DNA of 64,000 bases from Orthonyx spaldingii. Taxonomy: Eukaryota; Chordata; Aves; Passeriformes; Orthonychidae. The translations under genes and the position numbers were made by a program. The notes under the pieces were generated by a model that saw only the letters and a program-made list of their open reading frames with translations, made no database searches and was not told the origin of the DNA. The stretch is from contig VZTJ01005471.1 in assembly GCA_013397795.1 (NCBI GenBank), positions 1,150,938-1,214,937 of the forward strand. The letters run 5' to 3'. Each line of letters opens with the position of its first letter. Within the stretch, counting starts at the first letter, position 1. Of the stretch, positions 1-11,980 are shown one piece after another.

Positions 1-1906
1 AAATAGTTAACAATGCTTTTACCACCCTGTGTTCATTCTCACCCTGGTGCCTTCTGAAAGGTGTTAGCAACTTGGATTTCTTCAGGAGCATGGAGGGTGA
101 ATGCCTCTTACAGCAGCCGTGGAATGACACACCTGCCTCTGCAAAGAGTGTGATGATACTGCTGGGGCCAGAACATTGTGTTTGTTGAGTGCAAGCTTTC
201 TAAGGGATCAAACTGCCCTCATGACTGTCATTATAAATGTCCAGAAAGTGAGAAGGCCACAGCTGCTACGACTAAAGAGGAAGGAACATCAACACAATCT
301 AGTCCTTTAAGACATTAGTTAAAATAGGCCTTTATTTTCTGTTCTGGCAGAGGCTCTAGAAGTGGCTTGTTAGACTTTGTCCTGACCTGTACTTCTGCTT
401 GCAACTACATCACTCCACTTCCACAACACTTCTGTGGCTTTTGTTTTGCTGTAGAAGCTGAGCAATTGCTTGATCACTCTAAATCAGTGAGTTTTCAATA
501 TTTTCCAATTTCAGACCCCTGGATATTTTCCAGTGGTGGTGCAGCCTGTTATTGAGTGGAATTAAGTGTATGGACAAGAGGCTTGCTTCACTGCATGACC
601 TGCCACAACACCCTTGGGGGCTGTTCTTACTCTGTGGGAATGTTTCCAGTGCAGGATGAAAATTGCAGGTCTGGATCATGAATACCACCCCAGGTTAATC
701 TGGAGCATGCCCATGGGCTGGATGGTAATGCAGACACCTTGCTGCTGGGGGGCACCTCCCTCCTGCCACCCCCAAAGAATAAAGACATCATTTTCCTCCA
801 GATTTTGCAGCTGCTATGCTGGGATATATATCTCACTGCTTCCACAAAATCCAGCTGGAGGAGAAGTGGGAAATGGGCATATGTGTATGCCTTCGCCATT
901 ATCCTCTGGACTTGGAGCCAGCCCTCCAGCAAAAAACATCCAGAGATGGTAGATTTGGGACAGGCACCTATGAAATCAAGGGGTGCCAAGTGAACTCCAG
1001 TAGCCCAAGTGCCCACACAAGTAACTCAGCACTGCAGCTGCTTCCAGAGGCACAAGTGAGTCCAAGGTGGGCAATAGACCTTCCTCCAGGGACTGGTGGG
1101 GCACTGCTCATGGTCCCTCACCCTGTGACCCTGGGGCTACCCTGCCTCTTCTGCCACACCTCTCTGTTTCCTCTCACACAGCAGGGCATTTTCTGGCATG
1201 AATTGATGCTTTCATTGCTGCTCCTCCTCCGGCGCATCAGCAGAAGATTTTGTAGCTTACAAGTTTTTACCTAAGTAAAAAAGCAGGGAATACCTAATTT
1301 CTCAGATATTATACTGGATAGAAGGTGTAGCCTACTGCTAGAAACTGGGCTTACATCCTATCAACTTCAGTGTGATAAAAACATTTATTTCAGCTAAACT
1401 TATGTTTACGTGATGCCTAAAAGGCAACCTTCTAGTACCTACTAGCAACACTAGTAACAGCAAGGTGTGCCTATAGCTGTGCATGGCCTTCAGCTGGAGC
1501 CATCATTTATTAGCTTCCCTGAAAACAAATCCTGTCAAGACTGCACCAGGAAACTTATTGCTGACTTTCAAGAGAAAAATGGGGAGCACTGCACTCTCAG
1601 TGACAAGATGAAAGCTTCAGCGGGAATGTGTAAGATCCAAAGAGACAAAGTCTCTGAGTGGCCCCTTCTCCCCTGCTCAATGGCTAGTCAATGGCTTTCT
1701 GATATTCCCTATGGGAAATCTGCACTGGTGAAAAAATACCACCTGGCAGGGTAAAAAAATCTTAGTGATACCCTGATCCAAAGCTAATTGAAATGAATCC
1801 CAGAGAAAGGGCTACAGAATGATGCTTTTGCAAAGTTTTAATTGGATTTGGAGGGAGGTCTAAAGGGGCCACTTTTGTGGGAGATGTTTTTACCTGCTGT
1901 GGGTTT
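1..1906. other. Unannotated unique sequence
   Basis: No repeat, RNA gene or coding exon was recognised. Open frames up to about 150 codons occur on both strands between 600 and 1280, but they overlap each other and show no recognisable domain, so they look like chance frames. Confidence 0.5.
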
Positions 1907-2001
1907 TTTTCAGGGGTTTTTTTGTTTGTTTCTTTTTTTTTTTTTCTTTGTTTGGTTGGTTTTTTTGTTGTTGTTGTTTTTTGGTTTTTGGGGTTTTTTT
2001 T
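1907..2001. repeat. T-rich low-complexity tract
   Basis: About 95 bases are made almost only of T with scattered G (runs such as TTTTTTG, GTTGTTGTTG). It is seen directly. No element with a matching A-tail was recognised on the minus strand, so it is called simple low-complexity DNA rather than a retroposon tail. Confidence 0.8.
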
Positions 2002-2508
2002 GTCTCTGACCTGCTAGGTCTGATAGTGGAATTTTGGACACAGCCTGGTTTCCATCTCCAGTGTCAGGTGGAGGATATTTCTGAGTCTGCCCATGTAAAA
2101 TCTGCACTGGGGAGTATCACAAACAGATGTACAGGCTGCACTAAAAACCATCAACAGTGTTATAAAGTCAAATAAAGACATAATAAAAGGCAAAACAAAG
2201 GCAGTATAATTCCATGTTACTGTTGTATACTCAAGGGTGTTTTTCTGACTTCTTCACAGAAGGTTTTTTGACTTCAATGCGTTTATGAAATCACCTAAGG
2301 TTTTTTAGTAGCAAATTAAACCAAATCAAAATTCTGTTGCTCAGCACTGTACTGATGGTCAGCTTGATCATTAACAGGGATGAAACTTCGTCGGCTTTCC
2401 TGGGATGTGAGCTCTCTTCCTTCCCATCCTAGAAGACAGCATCATGTGCTTTTTCATTCTTGTGCTTCTAGCCATGTTATGAACATTTCCCTAGTGAAGG
2501 CATTTGCC

Positions 2509-2877
2509 TTGTTCAGCTGAAGAAAAGGAGACTGAGGGGAGACCTCATTGCTCTTCAACATCCTTCTGAGGGGCAATGAAGGGGCAGCTCCAATCTCTGC
2601 TCTCTGGGACCAGGGACAGAACCTGAGGGAACAGCTGGAGCTGTGTCAGGGGAGGGTTAGGTTGGATATTAGGAAAAGGTTCTTCCCCCAGAGGGTGTTT
2701 AGGCACTGCCCAGACTCCCCAGGGAACGGTCACCGCCCTAAGGGTGCCAGAGCTCCAAGAGCATTTGGACAACGCTCTCAGGCACAGGGTGGGATTGTTG
2801 GGGTGTCCTGAGCAGGACCAGGAGTTGGACTCAGTGATTCTTGGGGGTCCTTTCCATGTCAGGATATTCTGTGATTC
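2509..2877 (+). mobile_element. CR1 LINE 3' fragment, plus strand
   Basis: The stretch reads as the 3' untranslated end of a chicken-repeat-1 (CR1) non-LTR retrotransposon. It starts with a TTCAGCTGAAGAAAAGGAGACT-like segment, continues with the 'ggagctgtgtcagggg...tattaggaaaaggttcttcc' body, and ends with the 'ggtcctttccatgtcaggatattctgtgattc' tail that CR1 uses instead of poly(A). CR1 copies are usually 5'-truncated, as this one is, so no reverse-transcriptase frame remains. It is noncoding and inactive. Boundaries are approximate because a 5' target duplication could not be defined. Confidence 0.9.
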
Positions 2878-2879
2878 CT

Positions 2880-5800
2880 GGCTTTGGGTCACCAGTCTTT
2901 GTGTCCTAGCCATCTCCACCTAATTTTTGTTTCTCAGCCTCTACTAGTCTTATTTTCTGCACCCTCAGTCCAGTCACAGGTTTCTTCTGAGCCCCAGCTC
3001 CTGGTTCATCAGCCAGTGTCCTCTCCCATCTGAGTTTCCAATCATGCTGGGTAAGTGTGCTCCAGGGTGCCATTTCCAAACACTTTTCCTGAGATCTTTG
3101 CTTAAACTTGCATTTTCAGGGAGTATTCTGCTTAGTCTCTCCTGCATCAGTCTCAGTGAGGATAAAATAGTTAAAGAAATGAGCTGTGAAGCCTAGAAAG
3201 AATTGTCCATACATGTACAAACTGATTTTTTAAAGATTTTGCAATTTGGCCAAATTTTGCCAAAACTTCATGTTCCCCACAAAAGGCCATCAAGTTCCAT
3301 CAAGCAATCTGTCTCCCATGAATTTCAGAATACGAATCATAAGGAAGGGTTTGGGCACTGCTCAACAAAAGGAGCACTAAGTTTGTGTGTTTACTTTTCC
3401 CAGGGTAAGGCCACATCTTTTCCCATTGTTTGTTTTGTTGGTTTTTTTTTCAGGAAGAGTGGATTCCCTTGGAATGAAATGAAATGAAACAAATTAAACA
3501 AAAACACCCTGCATCCTGTCTAAGCCTGATAACTGGAATAGTAAAATTCACCTGAAACACTTGGAGTTTGGCAAAGTTATAAGTAGAGAAAACAGGCCTC
3601 AAAATGTCAAATATTGACTAGAAATTAGACAGCACTATCAGCTCCACTTCTAAAGTTACCAGGTCACCAAGAAAGCAGAGGGTAAGAGGAGAAATGCAAA
3701 CCAAAACCCAGTACAGAAGGAAGATGCTTTAGTGGCTTAGAAAAATACCAATAAGGTCCCTACTTGGGCAAGTTGGGATTCTGAGGAGACAATATTCTGG
3801 GTTCTTCTTTCTTTTGCTGGCTGTATTACAGAGCTGAGGGAGAAAATTGATTTTTTTGTGCAAAATATTGAGTTGCTGCTCACTTGTAATTTAATTTATT
3901 ATTTTTATACTCTGCATGTAATTTATTAGGGCTTTCTTCTATCTCTGTAACATTGTTGGAAAAGGCATTATTGAGCAGTTTGCTACCAATATTCATTTGC
4001 TGTATTATAGAAATTTCTCTTATCATCATTACTATTGTTTCCAGGCCATAAAATGTAACTGGTTGTGTGAGCATGTCAGTATTTGCAGGCTGGGACCATG
4101 CTGTGCACTGCCAGGGCACATCAGTCACACAGGTGGGTGGTACATCCACAGCATTCCCAGGCTGAGGATTGTGTCACAGCTGGTGTGAAAAGCCAGCTTT
4201 GGGGCCTTTGTTTTTTAAGTTGCTCATCTGTTTCCATTTTCCTTTTTCACTAGTTCTTAATGCTTCACTCCTGCCTCCTTCCTCCTTTTTGCCCTTTATT
4301 TATTCTAGGAACTCTGGAATGCAGGGTTGCAAGAAACCAAATTTTCCAATGTTTTTGTCTGATACTGCTTTAAGAGGAGTTACAGCCAGCAGTTTCATGA
4401 GATGAAAAAGAGATCCCAACCACAACTTCACCGTGTAGGATAACATCATCTCGTCAATGCTCAAGCTGATAGATCATTGTTTTTCTTTTATACTTTTTTT
4501 TCCTAAAAATACTGAGCCAAATTGAACCTAGCTATGATCTGAGTTATGCCAAGGTCAAAGTTGCTTTGATTAGGTTTTTCTTCCTCCTTTGCTCGGTTTA
4601 ATTATTGCATAGTTCAAAGACACCCCTTGCTTCAAATTTTTTCAGTGTATGAGTACAACAAGGTAGCCCACCAAGGGGACGTTATTGTTGAGAGTCAGTA
4701 GGTAGAAATGAGTAACACTTATTTCAGTAGCCAGAAATCTCTAAGCAACAGTTTTATTCTCAGTCCCCACATATGTCCAAACAGCCTTTGCCAGTGAACC
4801 TCTGCTACCCAGCAAACCTCAGGCAGGAAGGAACATGTCTCTTTCTTTCATGAAAGCTTTTCTTTCCTAGAGCCTGGAAGTGCTGGAGAGCAGCCAGTTG
4901 TGTTGGAGTCACTCTATTAACTGCTAAGTCTACACTTTGGGAAAAGCTGTGTGCACGTAGAAAAAACCACAACCAACAGTTTAGGAAAAAATGCCAGTCC
5001 TCAGTCAAACATAAAAAATCCAGGGTTGAACAGAGAGGGCTTTTTGCTTTTTCCTTTATTTGTCAAAATTGAATTTATGTGCTTCTATGCTGAAAGTGTA
5101 ATTTCTGTAATAAATGCTGAGAAATATCTGCAAGTGACTTACAGTGTGGGATTGGATCTGAAAGGTGACTCAATACGCAGGAGGGCAGCGAACAACATCT
5201 CCTTTCTTCAGAGAAGTGATTGAATTCAGTATAGTTAAGGCAGATTGGGGGCCTAAGTTCTCCTGGTACGTCTCTTACGTGAACCAGCAACTGTGGGCTC
5301 ACTGTTCACTGGGGAGTGACTGTGGACGTACTACTCAAACAGGGTCACACCTTGGGAGGGAGGTGAGAGCTGCAGAACACCTGGCTTCACTGTTTTGGTG
5401 CTCATCATGGGAATCTGAAAGAGCTCTGTTTACTACTCATCTGTCATTGTCAGTTTCTAGAAATCATAGTTCCAGGAAAGAAAATGAGTGTTTCTAAGTT
5501 AAGAGGGTACTTCTTGTGTCAAGTAAGATATTTGCCTTTTTTTGTGACATTACAAGCAACTGTATTTAAAAGAATGACATGAAGTGACAAAGTAAATCAT
5601 AAAAAGGTTGTGAAATGTCAGTGTTAAGGTTGTTCTTCCTGTATATACAGTATAACAGAAACTTTAATAATCAGTTTGAGTGGTATGTTTTTCCCACGGG
5701 GCTCTTTCAACAGTGGATGTTTATAGTGCATACTCAGGGCCTTATACTGTAGAAAACTTTTTTTCATAGGACCTCCATGTCATTTCCTACTGAAATAATG

Positions 5801-6812
5801 AATTGTTATTTGGGCGGGAAATTCAGGAAAGGAAATGAAGTTTTTATGGACTGGAACATCTGACTGCTGCCATGAGGAACTAAATTTCTCCTCTGTTCTT
5901 TAGAAACAACCTAAAGCATTTCTTTGTAAAGCACAGTGACAGATCACACACACTCAAGTGAGATTTAAATGAGCCTGTGAAGGTGCTGGAGGTAGTACCC
6001 CAGTGCTGGTGTAGGTCTTAACCAAGTCCTTCCAAGTAGCAGGCAGGGTTTCCAGAGCTACCCTAGCTGTCTTCAGAGCCCCAAATTCTGCTGCATGAAC
6101 ATGGCAAAGATGTGGACACCTGTGGGGGATGTTAGAGCATGTGCACATAGCTTTTAAGCAGGTGCCAAGGAGATTTGCCTGTCCTGAATCCAGCTCAGTG
6201 CATCTGGCCTGGGGTCATGCAGCCAAGCAGATTTACTCCAAGCCCAATGGCATCAGCAGCATTCTCTGGGACATGTCATTTTCCCATGGAGCCCCTCTGT
6301 CTCTGGCTGCCGTCTCATCCTCCTTTGCCAGCAACTCAGACTCTGTGAGACTGCACCTGGAGCACCTGAGTTGCAGAGGCTGGGAGGATTTTAGCAGGCC
6401 TTCACTTCTTCCTACCTTGGCTGCTTTCTGCAGTATCCTGTGAGTAGCTGCAGTAGCTCTGGGTTCCTCCAGGCCAGTGCTTGAGGCCCAGGAGCAGGGA
6501 AGCCTGTGAGAGTGGATCTCCCTTCTGACAGATAAACAAGGCTGATTTTTTTCAGGCAAGTGTCTCCAGTCCTTCATTTGCAGAAAATCCATGCTGTGTG
6601 TTTTCAGAGGGGAACCCTTTGTATATCTCTGCACAGTTTTACTCTTCCCTTTGGAAGTCAGCATTTCGTGTGTCAGAACCAGGTCTTCATTGTGGGGAAG
6701 GTGATCATAATTAGCATATACAAGTTTCTTTGGAGACTGAAATCCAGATCTATTGAGTGAGATAAAGAGAAGATCAATGCATTTGATACCAGACATATAA
6801 ATTCCAATATAC
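2880..6812. other. Unannotated unique sequence
   Basis: This is mostly AT-rich DNA without a recognisable repeat or gene. The longest frame is 193 codons on the minus strand (6233-6814). It is overlapped by a 104-codon plus frame, has no domain I recognise and no obvious initiation context, so it is not called. A short (ATGAA)n run lies near 3473-3489. Confidence 0.5.
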
Positions 6813-6813
6813 A

Positions 6814-6927
6814 TGTATTAGGTTTGCATGGCCAGGCTTTGGTAGCAGGGGGTTACAGGGGTGGCTTCTGTAAGAAGCTGCTGGAAGCTTCCTCCATGTC
6901 TGGCAGAGACAATCCCAGCCAAAACCA
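6814..6927 (+). mobile_element. 5' scrap of an ERV LTR (same family as 15042-16491)
   Basis: The piece starts TGTATTAGGTTTGCATGG and continues with 'ggctttggtagcaggggg', 'gtggcttctgtaagaagctgctggaagcttcctccatgtctggcagag'. The same order of words is found, reverse-complemented, at the 5' end of the LTR at 44539-45613, and in weaker form at 15042. Only about the first 110 bases of the LTR are present; the rest is missing, so this is a truncated, old copy with no promoter or poly(A) region. Confidence 0.7.
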
Positions 6928-6974
6928 GGACACTGCCTCAAAACCAGGACAGAATTTGGTATTAGTAGCATCCC

Positions 6975-7932
6975 CAGTCTAGTGCTCATGTGATTAGATC
7001 ACATCTTTCCTCTTTTAGACAAACATTTAATTAAAACAGTTTCTCACAGCTGTCATTGAGCATGTGGATGCCAGAGCACACCCGAGTGGATGCTGAAAGG
7101 TAAGTTGCCAGCCAGAGACCTGCAAGCCCGGTAGGAGAAGCAGGTGAGGAGTGTCTGCATGAAACACTCAACAAATACCTTTCAGGCTTTTACCACAGAA
7201 AACTAATTAGACAGAAAGTGTAAAATCAGACAGCACAAGGCAACATTATTAAACAAAGGACCAGACGAATAGCATTCGACAAATATAAGGTTGAGTGAAT
7301 GGGCACTGGGCTCCCTCTGTCTTTCAGGGAATTATATTTAGAGAAAATTAATTTCACCTGTTCCATGGAATTTTATATGCTTTGAATACTTTTTTGTCCT
7401 GTTACTTAACCAACTCTAAAGTGAACATTCAGTTTATTTTTTTATAACATTTTCTGGTCAGATTATTTCAGAGTGCAGCTATTCTGAAAGCATTTAGCTG
7501 GAATTTTGTCCACAAGTCATTATTATGGTTATTACATTTTTATTTTTAATATTCGAGAGAAATTAATGAAACCTTCATCACCCTCCACATGCTCTGTCTG
7601 GCTCAAGATGATTATCTCTGACTTTTTTTCCCTCAGCTCAACATAATGGAGTCTTTCTGTATAAAGTGTAGTGGTCCTCAGGTGGAACCTCTGCTTATCC
7701 CCACTTTTTACTGTCTGATTGTATTGGCTCAAAGCTCCTCTCCCATGCAAGGAGCTGAGGACTATGGAAATGAAAGATAACATTCAGCAGGTCAAGCTGG
7801 GACACACTAAGTACAGTATAGCAGCTAATCGAGTTAAAGAATTGGTGGCCCCAGCATTGGTGCAGCCTCAACTCCAGTGCTACAAGCCAGTTCAGAGTAT
7901 AAAAAGAGTATAAAAATTCTAGAGTGTCATCT
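6975..7932. other. Unannotated unique sequence
   Basis: AT-rich DNA. No repeat, RNA gene or exon was recognised. A 64-codon plus frame at 7719-7913 overlaps an 83-codon minus frame and is not supported. Confidence 0.45.
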
Positions 7933-8119
7933 AGAAGGATGATAACAAAGAACGTGAAAGATTTAGGAGGCAGGACTTAGGAGGATTGGCTGAGGATATG
8001 AGGTTTGCTCAGTTTAAAGAAGCGGAAGATGAGGAGTGACCCCACTGTTTCCCACATCTTCCTCATGAGGGGCAGAGAGAAGATAAAGAGGTGCTGATCT
8101 CCTGTTTCTGGTATCTGCT
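7933..8119 (+). mobile_element. CR1 LINE fragment, left half, split by an LTR
   Basis: The left half of a plus-strand CR1 3' region. It contains the 'gaggatatgaggtttgctcagtttaaagaag...gatgaggagtgacccc' segment and the typical 'gaggggcagagagaagataaagaggtgctgatct' stretch. The match to CR1 breaks off exactly where an LTR begins at 8120 and resumes at 9067 with 'ctggtggcaggacacaagggactggcttaa'. The two halves are therefore one copy. Bases 8115-8119 (CTGCT) are the left target-site copy of the LTR. Confidence 0.75.
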
Positions 8120-9066
8120 TGTCCTGGTTTGAAGACAGGTGTCTGCTAAGGAAGGCAGGAGCCTCCCTTGGAGTAGGAAATGTAATCCCCTTCCCTCCGA
8201 ATTAGTATAATTTTGAAATTAAGGGGCTTTCAGGCAATGTTGTGGGAAAAGGAATAACAGTTCTTTACATATATATGTGTATATATATATATATCAAGGC
8301 AGACAAACAACAAAAATGGTAACCACAACAAACAAGAACAGAGCAAACCCCCAGTTCAGTCTCTTCTCGCTCCCTGTTAGCAATTGGGCAGGATGGGTGC
8401 GATGGCTCCTCCTCGGCTGCAGGGGGTGCTGTAGAGCGAGTCTCGGCTGTCTCTCCCCGGCAGTAATGGCGGGCGTGTCCGGCAGGGAGGGATGGAGTCA
8501 GGGAGTTTTCTAGGCAAAATCCCTGGAGCTGTAGCAGGGGTATGGCAGGGCTGGGCAGGGTAGCCCGGCTCCCAAATCACGGCCAGCGGAGGCTGGCTCT
8601 CTGGAGAGAGGGGGAAAGGGGCTCAGGGATCCCGGGTCTTTCCTTCCCCTGAGCACCGCAGCAGATGGTGGAAGGTCCCTTGTTCGGTGGAGTAGGGTGG
8701 TAAATAGGTCCCAGTGGAGCAGCTGCTGTTATGGGCAGAGCTCTACTCATGGGAGAAGCAGGCAGGCAGCAGGAGCCAGGAAACTCCACACTGGTGACGA
8801 GCAACGGCAACCTCCCTCCCCTCCAAATGCCGAGGGGCAAAGAGAGAGTGAGCCACTACTCCACTTCCCTTTTCCCAGCCCAGCTCTCATGAGGTCTCTG
8901 CCCCTCTGAGAGGGAATGTCCAAAAAGGGAATAGCTACTTACAAGTTCTGCCCGAACAGCCTTTCTATTGTCTTTCTTAAGCACCCAGTCGTTATGGTGT
9001 CTTAGCACCGTATGGGCAAAAATTCTCTAAGATAAGAAACAAAAGGAAGGATTCCAAACCCCAACA
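8120..9066 (-). mobile_element. Solo ERV LTR (family A) nested in CR1
   Basis: A 947-bp element whose ends are TGTCCTGG and CCCCAACA. It is flanked by a 5-bp target duplication with one mismatch (CTGCT at 8115-8119, CTGGT at 9067-9071). The reverse complement matches the LTR at 26716-27622 throughout, including the 'ctgccttccttagcagacacctgtcttcaaaccaggaca' end. Sense is judged minus, because that orientation places an AGTAAA/TGTAAAG-type poly(A) region near the 3' end, as in the sister copies. No internal retroviral sequence or second LTR is present, so it is a solo LTR. A 5-bp duplication is compatible with ERVL- or ERV1-like integration; class was not proven. It includes an alternating (AT)n run at about 8268-8294. 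Confidence 0.88.
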
Positions 9067-9350
9067 CTGGTGGCAGGACACAAGGGACTGGCTTAAGGCT
9101 GCATCAGAGAAAGTTCAGATTGGATATAAGGAAAAGGTTCTTCACTAAGAGAGTGGTACACCACTGAAGCAGGGAAGTACAGCTGCCAGAGAAGCATTCA
9201 TGAACACAAGCCTCTTGGTGTCCAAGAAGTTTTTGAGCCACAATTTTAGATTTATGACTTCACTTTTAGGTTGCCCTGTGCGGAATCAGGAGTTGGGCTC
9301 TATGGTCCTCGTGGGTCTCTTCCAGCTCAGGATATTCTGATCCTATGAAT
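9067..9350 (+). mobile_element. CR1 LINE fragment, right half
   Basis: This continues the copy begun at 7933: 'acaagggactggcttaaggctgcatcag', then 'cagattggatataaggaaaaggttcttca', then the 3' end 'gagttgggctctatggtcctcgtgggtctcttccagctcaggatattctgatcctatga'. It ends in the degenerate CR1 8-mer tail. The copy is clearly diverged and was already in place when the LTR inserted. Confidence 0.85.
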
Positions 9351-11870
9351 GTCTACTGAGTGCATAATTTCCAGTAGAGCTCCACTCCAGAGCTGATTGC
9401 TGCTGCTGCTGCTATATCCTTACCTTACATCTCACCTTTTTCTGTTCAGAGAACTGACTGCAGCTTGAAAACCATTTCTGCCCAGTTAAACTCACCTCTG
9501 TCTTTGTTTTCTAGAACAAGGATACTTCCTTCTTCCATGCTTCATTTCATTGTATAGGAGGTACTCAACGTTCACCTACTGTCCATAAAAATCACATGGC
9601 AGCCATTCGTGGCTGACCTCTGCCTGTCTGTGCCTTTGCAGCAGGATTGAGAGCAGAACGCGGAGATGGCAAACCAGGGAACTGTCCTGCCTGTCTGTGG
9701 GAAGTCTACCAGGGTGAGTTGTATTGCATGCCTCTTGTTGCCTTCATGTGTTCCCCCTCCTCCGTCCCCACACAATGCCTTTTTGGCTCCATTGCTGAGA
9801 TACCACCATTGGTAGAGATGCAGTGTTATTCTTTATCCATTGAGAGTTTGCATCCTACAGGAGCAAGTAGTGATCCCTGACCTCTCTCTACTGTCACTCT
9901 CTTGCTACTTTTTGCAAGTTTTTTCCCTGTCCATCTATGCGATAAACACTACTGAGTGATGTGGGGTTCAGTTCCACCCCATATAATGTTTCTCAGAGAG
10001 CTGTAGGAGTAACCATGCTTCTGAGGAGCTCAGCGTGAGGGAAGAGCTGCTCTTTGAGCTTTAGGGGGAGTAGGATGTACAGGGAGGATAGCTTCGAGCT
10101 TCCTGCAAATTCAGCTGTCTAGGAAAGGGGTGTGAAAGAGTACAGCCAAAAAAGCCACCACATTCGAGATTATTCCTGTAGCCATTCTCCTTTTCCATGG
10201 CATCCATGGGTCCCAATGATATTAAAAGCACTTGTAGTTTCCAACAGAAAAGCTGGGGGAAAGCAGCTTGCTTGCTTCTCCACTAGAAGTTCCTTTTTGG
10301 GTTTCTGGGAGTCTGAAGGAATAGTTTCTACAAGTCAAGGAAACCTCAGTGTTGAATAAAGTAGTGGGTCTGCATGAGCAGTTGGTCACAAAAGCCTTGG
10401 CCAGAAGCTTATGCCAGATAGACCGAGCACCCCAAGGAAAATCCATACCTACTGAATGAGGATGTAAAAAACAGCCTCTGTTGCACTAAAGATACTGAGT
10501 TTCCACTCACTGATCCACCAGGACTGGTCCCAGGCAGGTGATCTCCATCCTACCTGCTGGTTTCTGATCATATTCCATGGAACCAGTCCCACCATGTGGT
10601 GGGGCCAGTTGCTGTGCAGCAGCTCTAAACTGGCCCAGCAGAGCTCAACAATAAAAATCTAATTTTGTTATGCAATTGTGCAATAGCTTGCTTTCATCTG
10701 TACAAATGCTGAAGCACAAATGACTGAACTGATAAGCCAGAGGAAGTATTTTGCTGAACTTTTTTGAGGAGAAAAACTACCTGTTAATTTTCTCCTTACT
10801 GTATTTCTCCTATTTCTAATGGTATCACTTGCATCTGAATGCTTCAGTGCCCATGTTATTTCATGACATCTTTTTGAAAGAGGAATGACTAATATTTTCC
10901 AAATTATATACCATGATAAATAAAGGGAAAAGGCACCTGTATAGAACTTGACTGAAGAAAAACAAATATTCTTTTAAATGATCCCTCCCTTTTAAATTAA
11001 ACTTGCATTTCCTCATGTTCATACCTATCGCATTGACACCTCAAGCTATAAATTAGCTGTATAACATAACCCCATTAACTTCACAAAACATACAGAGGCA
11101 AACGTATATGCAGGTTTGCCTGGCTGCCACCTCCTGCTGCTGAGCTGGGAATCCTCAAGTTGCTCATGAAGCTGCAGCTCTTGGAACAAGGTGATTACTG
11201 AGAATTTCAGCTGTCCGAATGGCTAAAAAATACAAGCCCTAGACATCCAGAGGAAAAAACAACAAACCACCCAAAACTAAAGAACCAAACTACAGCAAAA
11301 CTACAACTTTTAATTTTTTTTTAATTTCACTATATAGAGGATTGAGAAGAGATGGTAAAAATCACTAAGTAACTGTAGGCAGTGCACACGAGAGTTAGTG
11401 CTTGCATTGACCTGTGGGGTTCAATTGGTAATGTTATTTAATTAAGACCTATGTCACCGAGTTATCACAGTCACCTTTTTATCACTGAATTTGAACAAAA
11501 GTATTGGCATAGAGATTTAAATCCTGGTTATGTTTCATCCATGTTTTAACATTGGAACAGCAGCTGAAATCCCTGTTTCATCTACTTTAATTGCTTATGT
11601 GTGAAGAGAGTTACTTCCCTGAAGCCTACCAGGGTCTTAATGTTAGTTAAGATTGTCTTAACTCCTCACTTAGGCTTGCAGAAGCATGAGCAGAATGGTG
11701 TTCATCTTTTTCAAGAGATTATTTTAATCATAACATCAGAGAGAATATTTCCCTCCAGTATGTTTTTAGTGCTTTGAGTTGCCTTGTTTCCATTATCCCT
11801 CATGTTGCCTTACTATCTTCCCAGGAAACTACATGCAAGGCTGATTTCTTTTTTCTTTGCCTTTCCTTCA
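9351..11870. other. Unannotated unique sequence
   Basis: No repeat or gene was recognised. A small (CTG)n run of five units lies near 9398-9413. Around 9647-9713 an AG acceptor (tgcctttgcag), an ATG in good context (9666) and a GGTGAG donor sit together, but the implied peptide is only about 16 residues long and unrecognised, so no exon is called. Confidence 0.4.
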
Positions 11871-11871
11871 G

Positions 11872-11974
11872 AAATGCCACTTGTCCAGTATCATGATCTC
11901 CTGCAGCCACCACAACAAATAACCAGTGACTCTTTTATGCAGAAGCTGAGGAGCGATTGCTCCAAGCCCAAAGG
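11872..11974 (+). other. Candidate coding exon, unidentified
   Basis: A 103-nt segment is preceded by a long pyrimidine tract ending TTCCTTCAG and followed by GTGAGT, a consensus donor. Only one of three frames is open; it reads from an ATG two bases inside the segment and gives 33 residues beginning MPLVQYHDLLQPPQQ, ending in splice phase 2. I do not recognise the protein. The other two frames hit stops, which is mild support. It could be a first coding exon or pure chance: strong-looking splice pairs do arise in 64 kb of random DNA. No compatible neighbour exon was found; the candidate at 16915 needs a different phase. Confidence 0.25.
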
Positions 11975-11980
11975 GTGAGT

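Noticed and set aside
5954..6148. Minus-strand frame with a faint retroviral-Gag feel
   Set aside because: Similarity was only an impression; no LTR, primer site or conserved motif supports it.
6233..6814. 193-codon minus-strand open frame
   Set aside because: No recognised domain, crossed by a plus frame, and part of it overlaps the start of an LTR scrap. Chance is more likely.
9647..9713. Possible short first exon with good ATG context and GGTGAG donor
   Set aside because: Only about 16 codons, no recognisable protein and no linked exon.
10603..10635. 8-bp inverted repeat (GGCCAGTT/AACTGGCC)
   Set aside because: Too short and loop too long to be meaningful.
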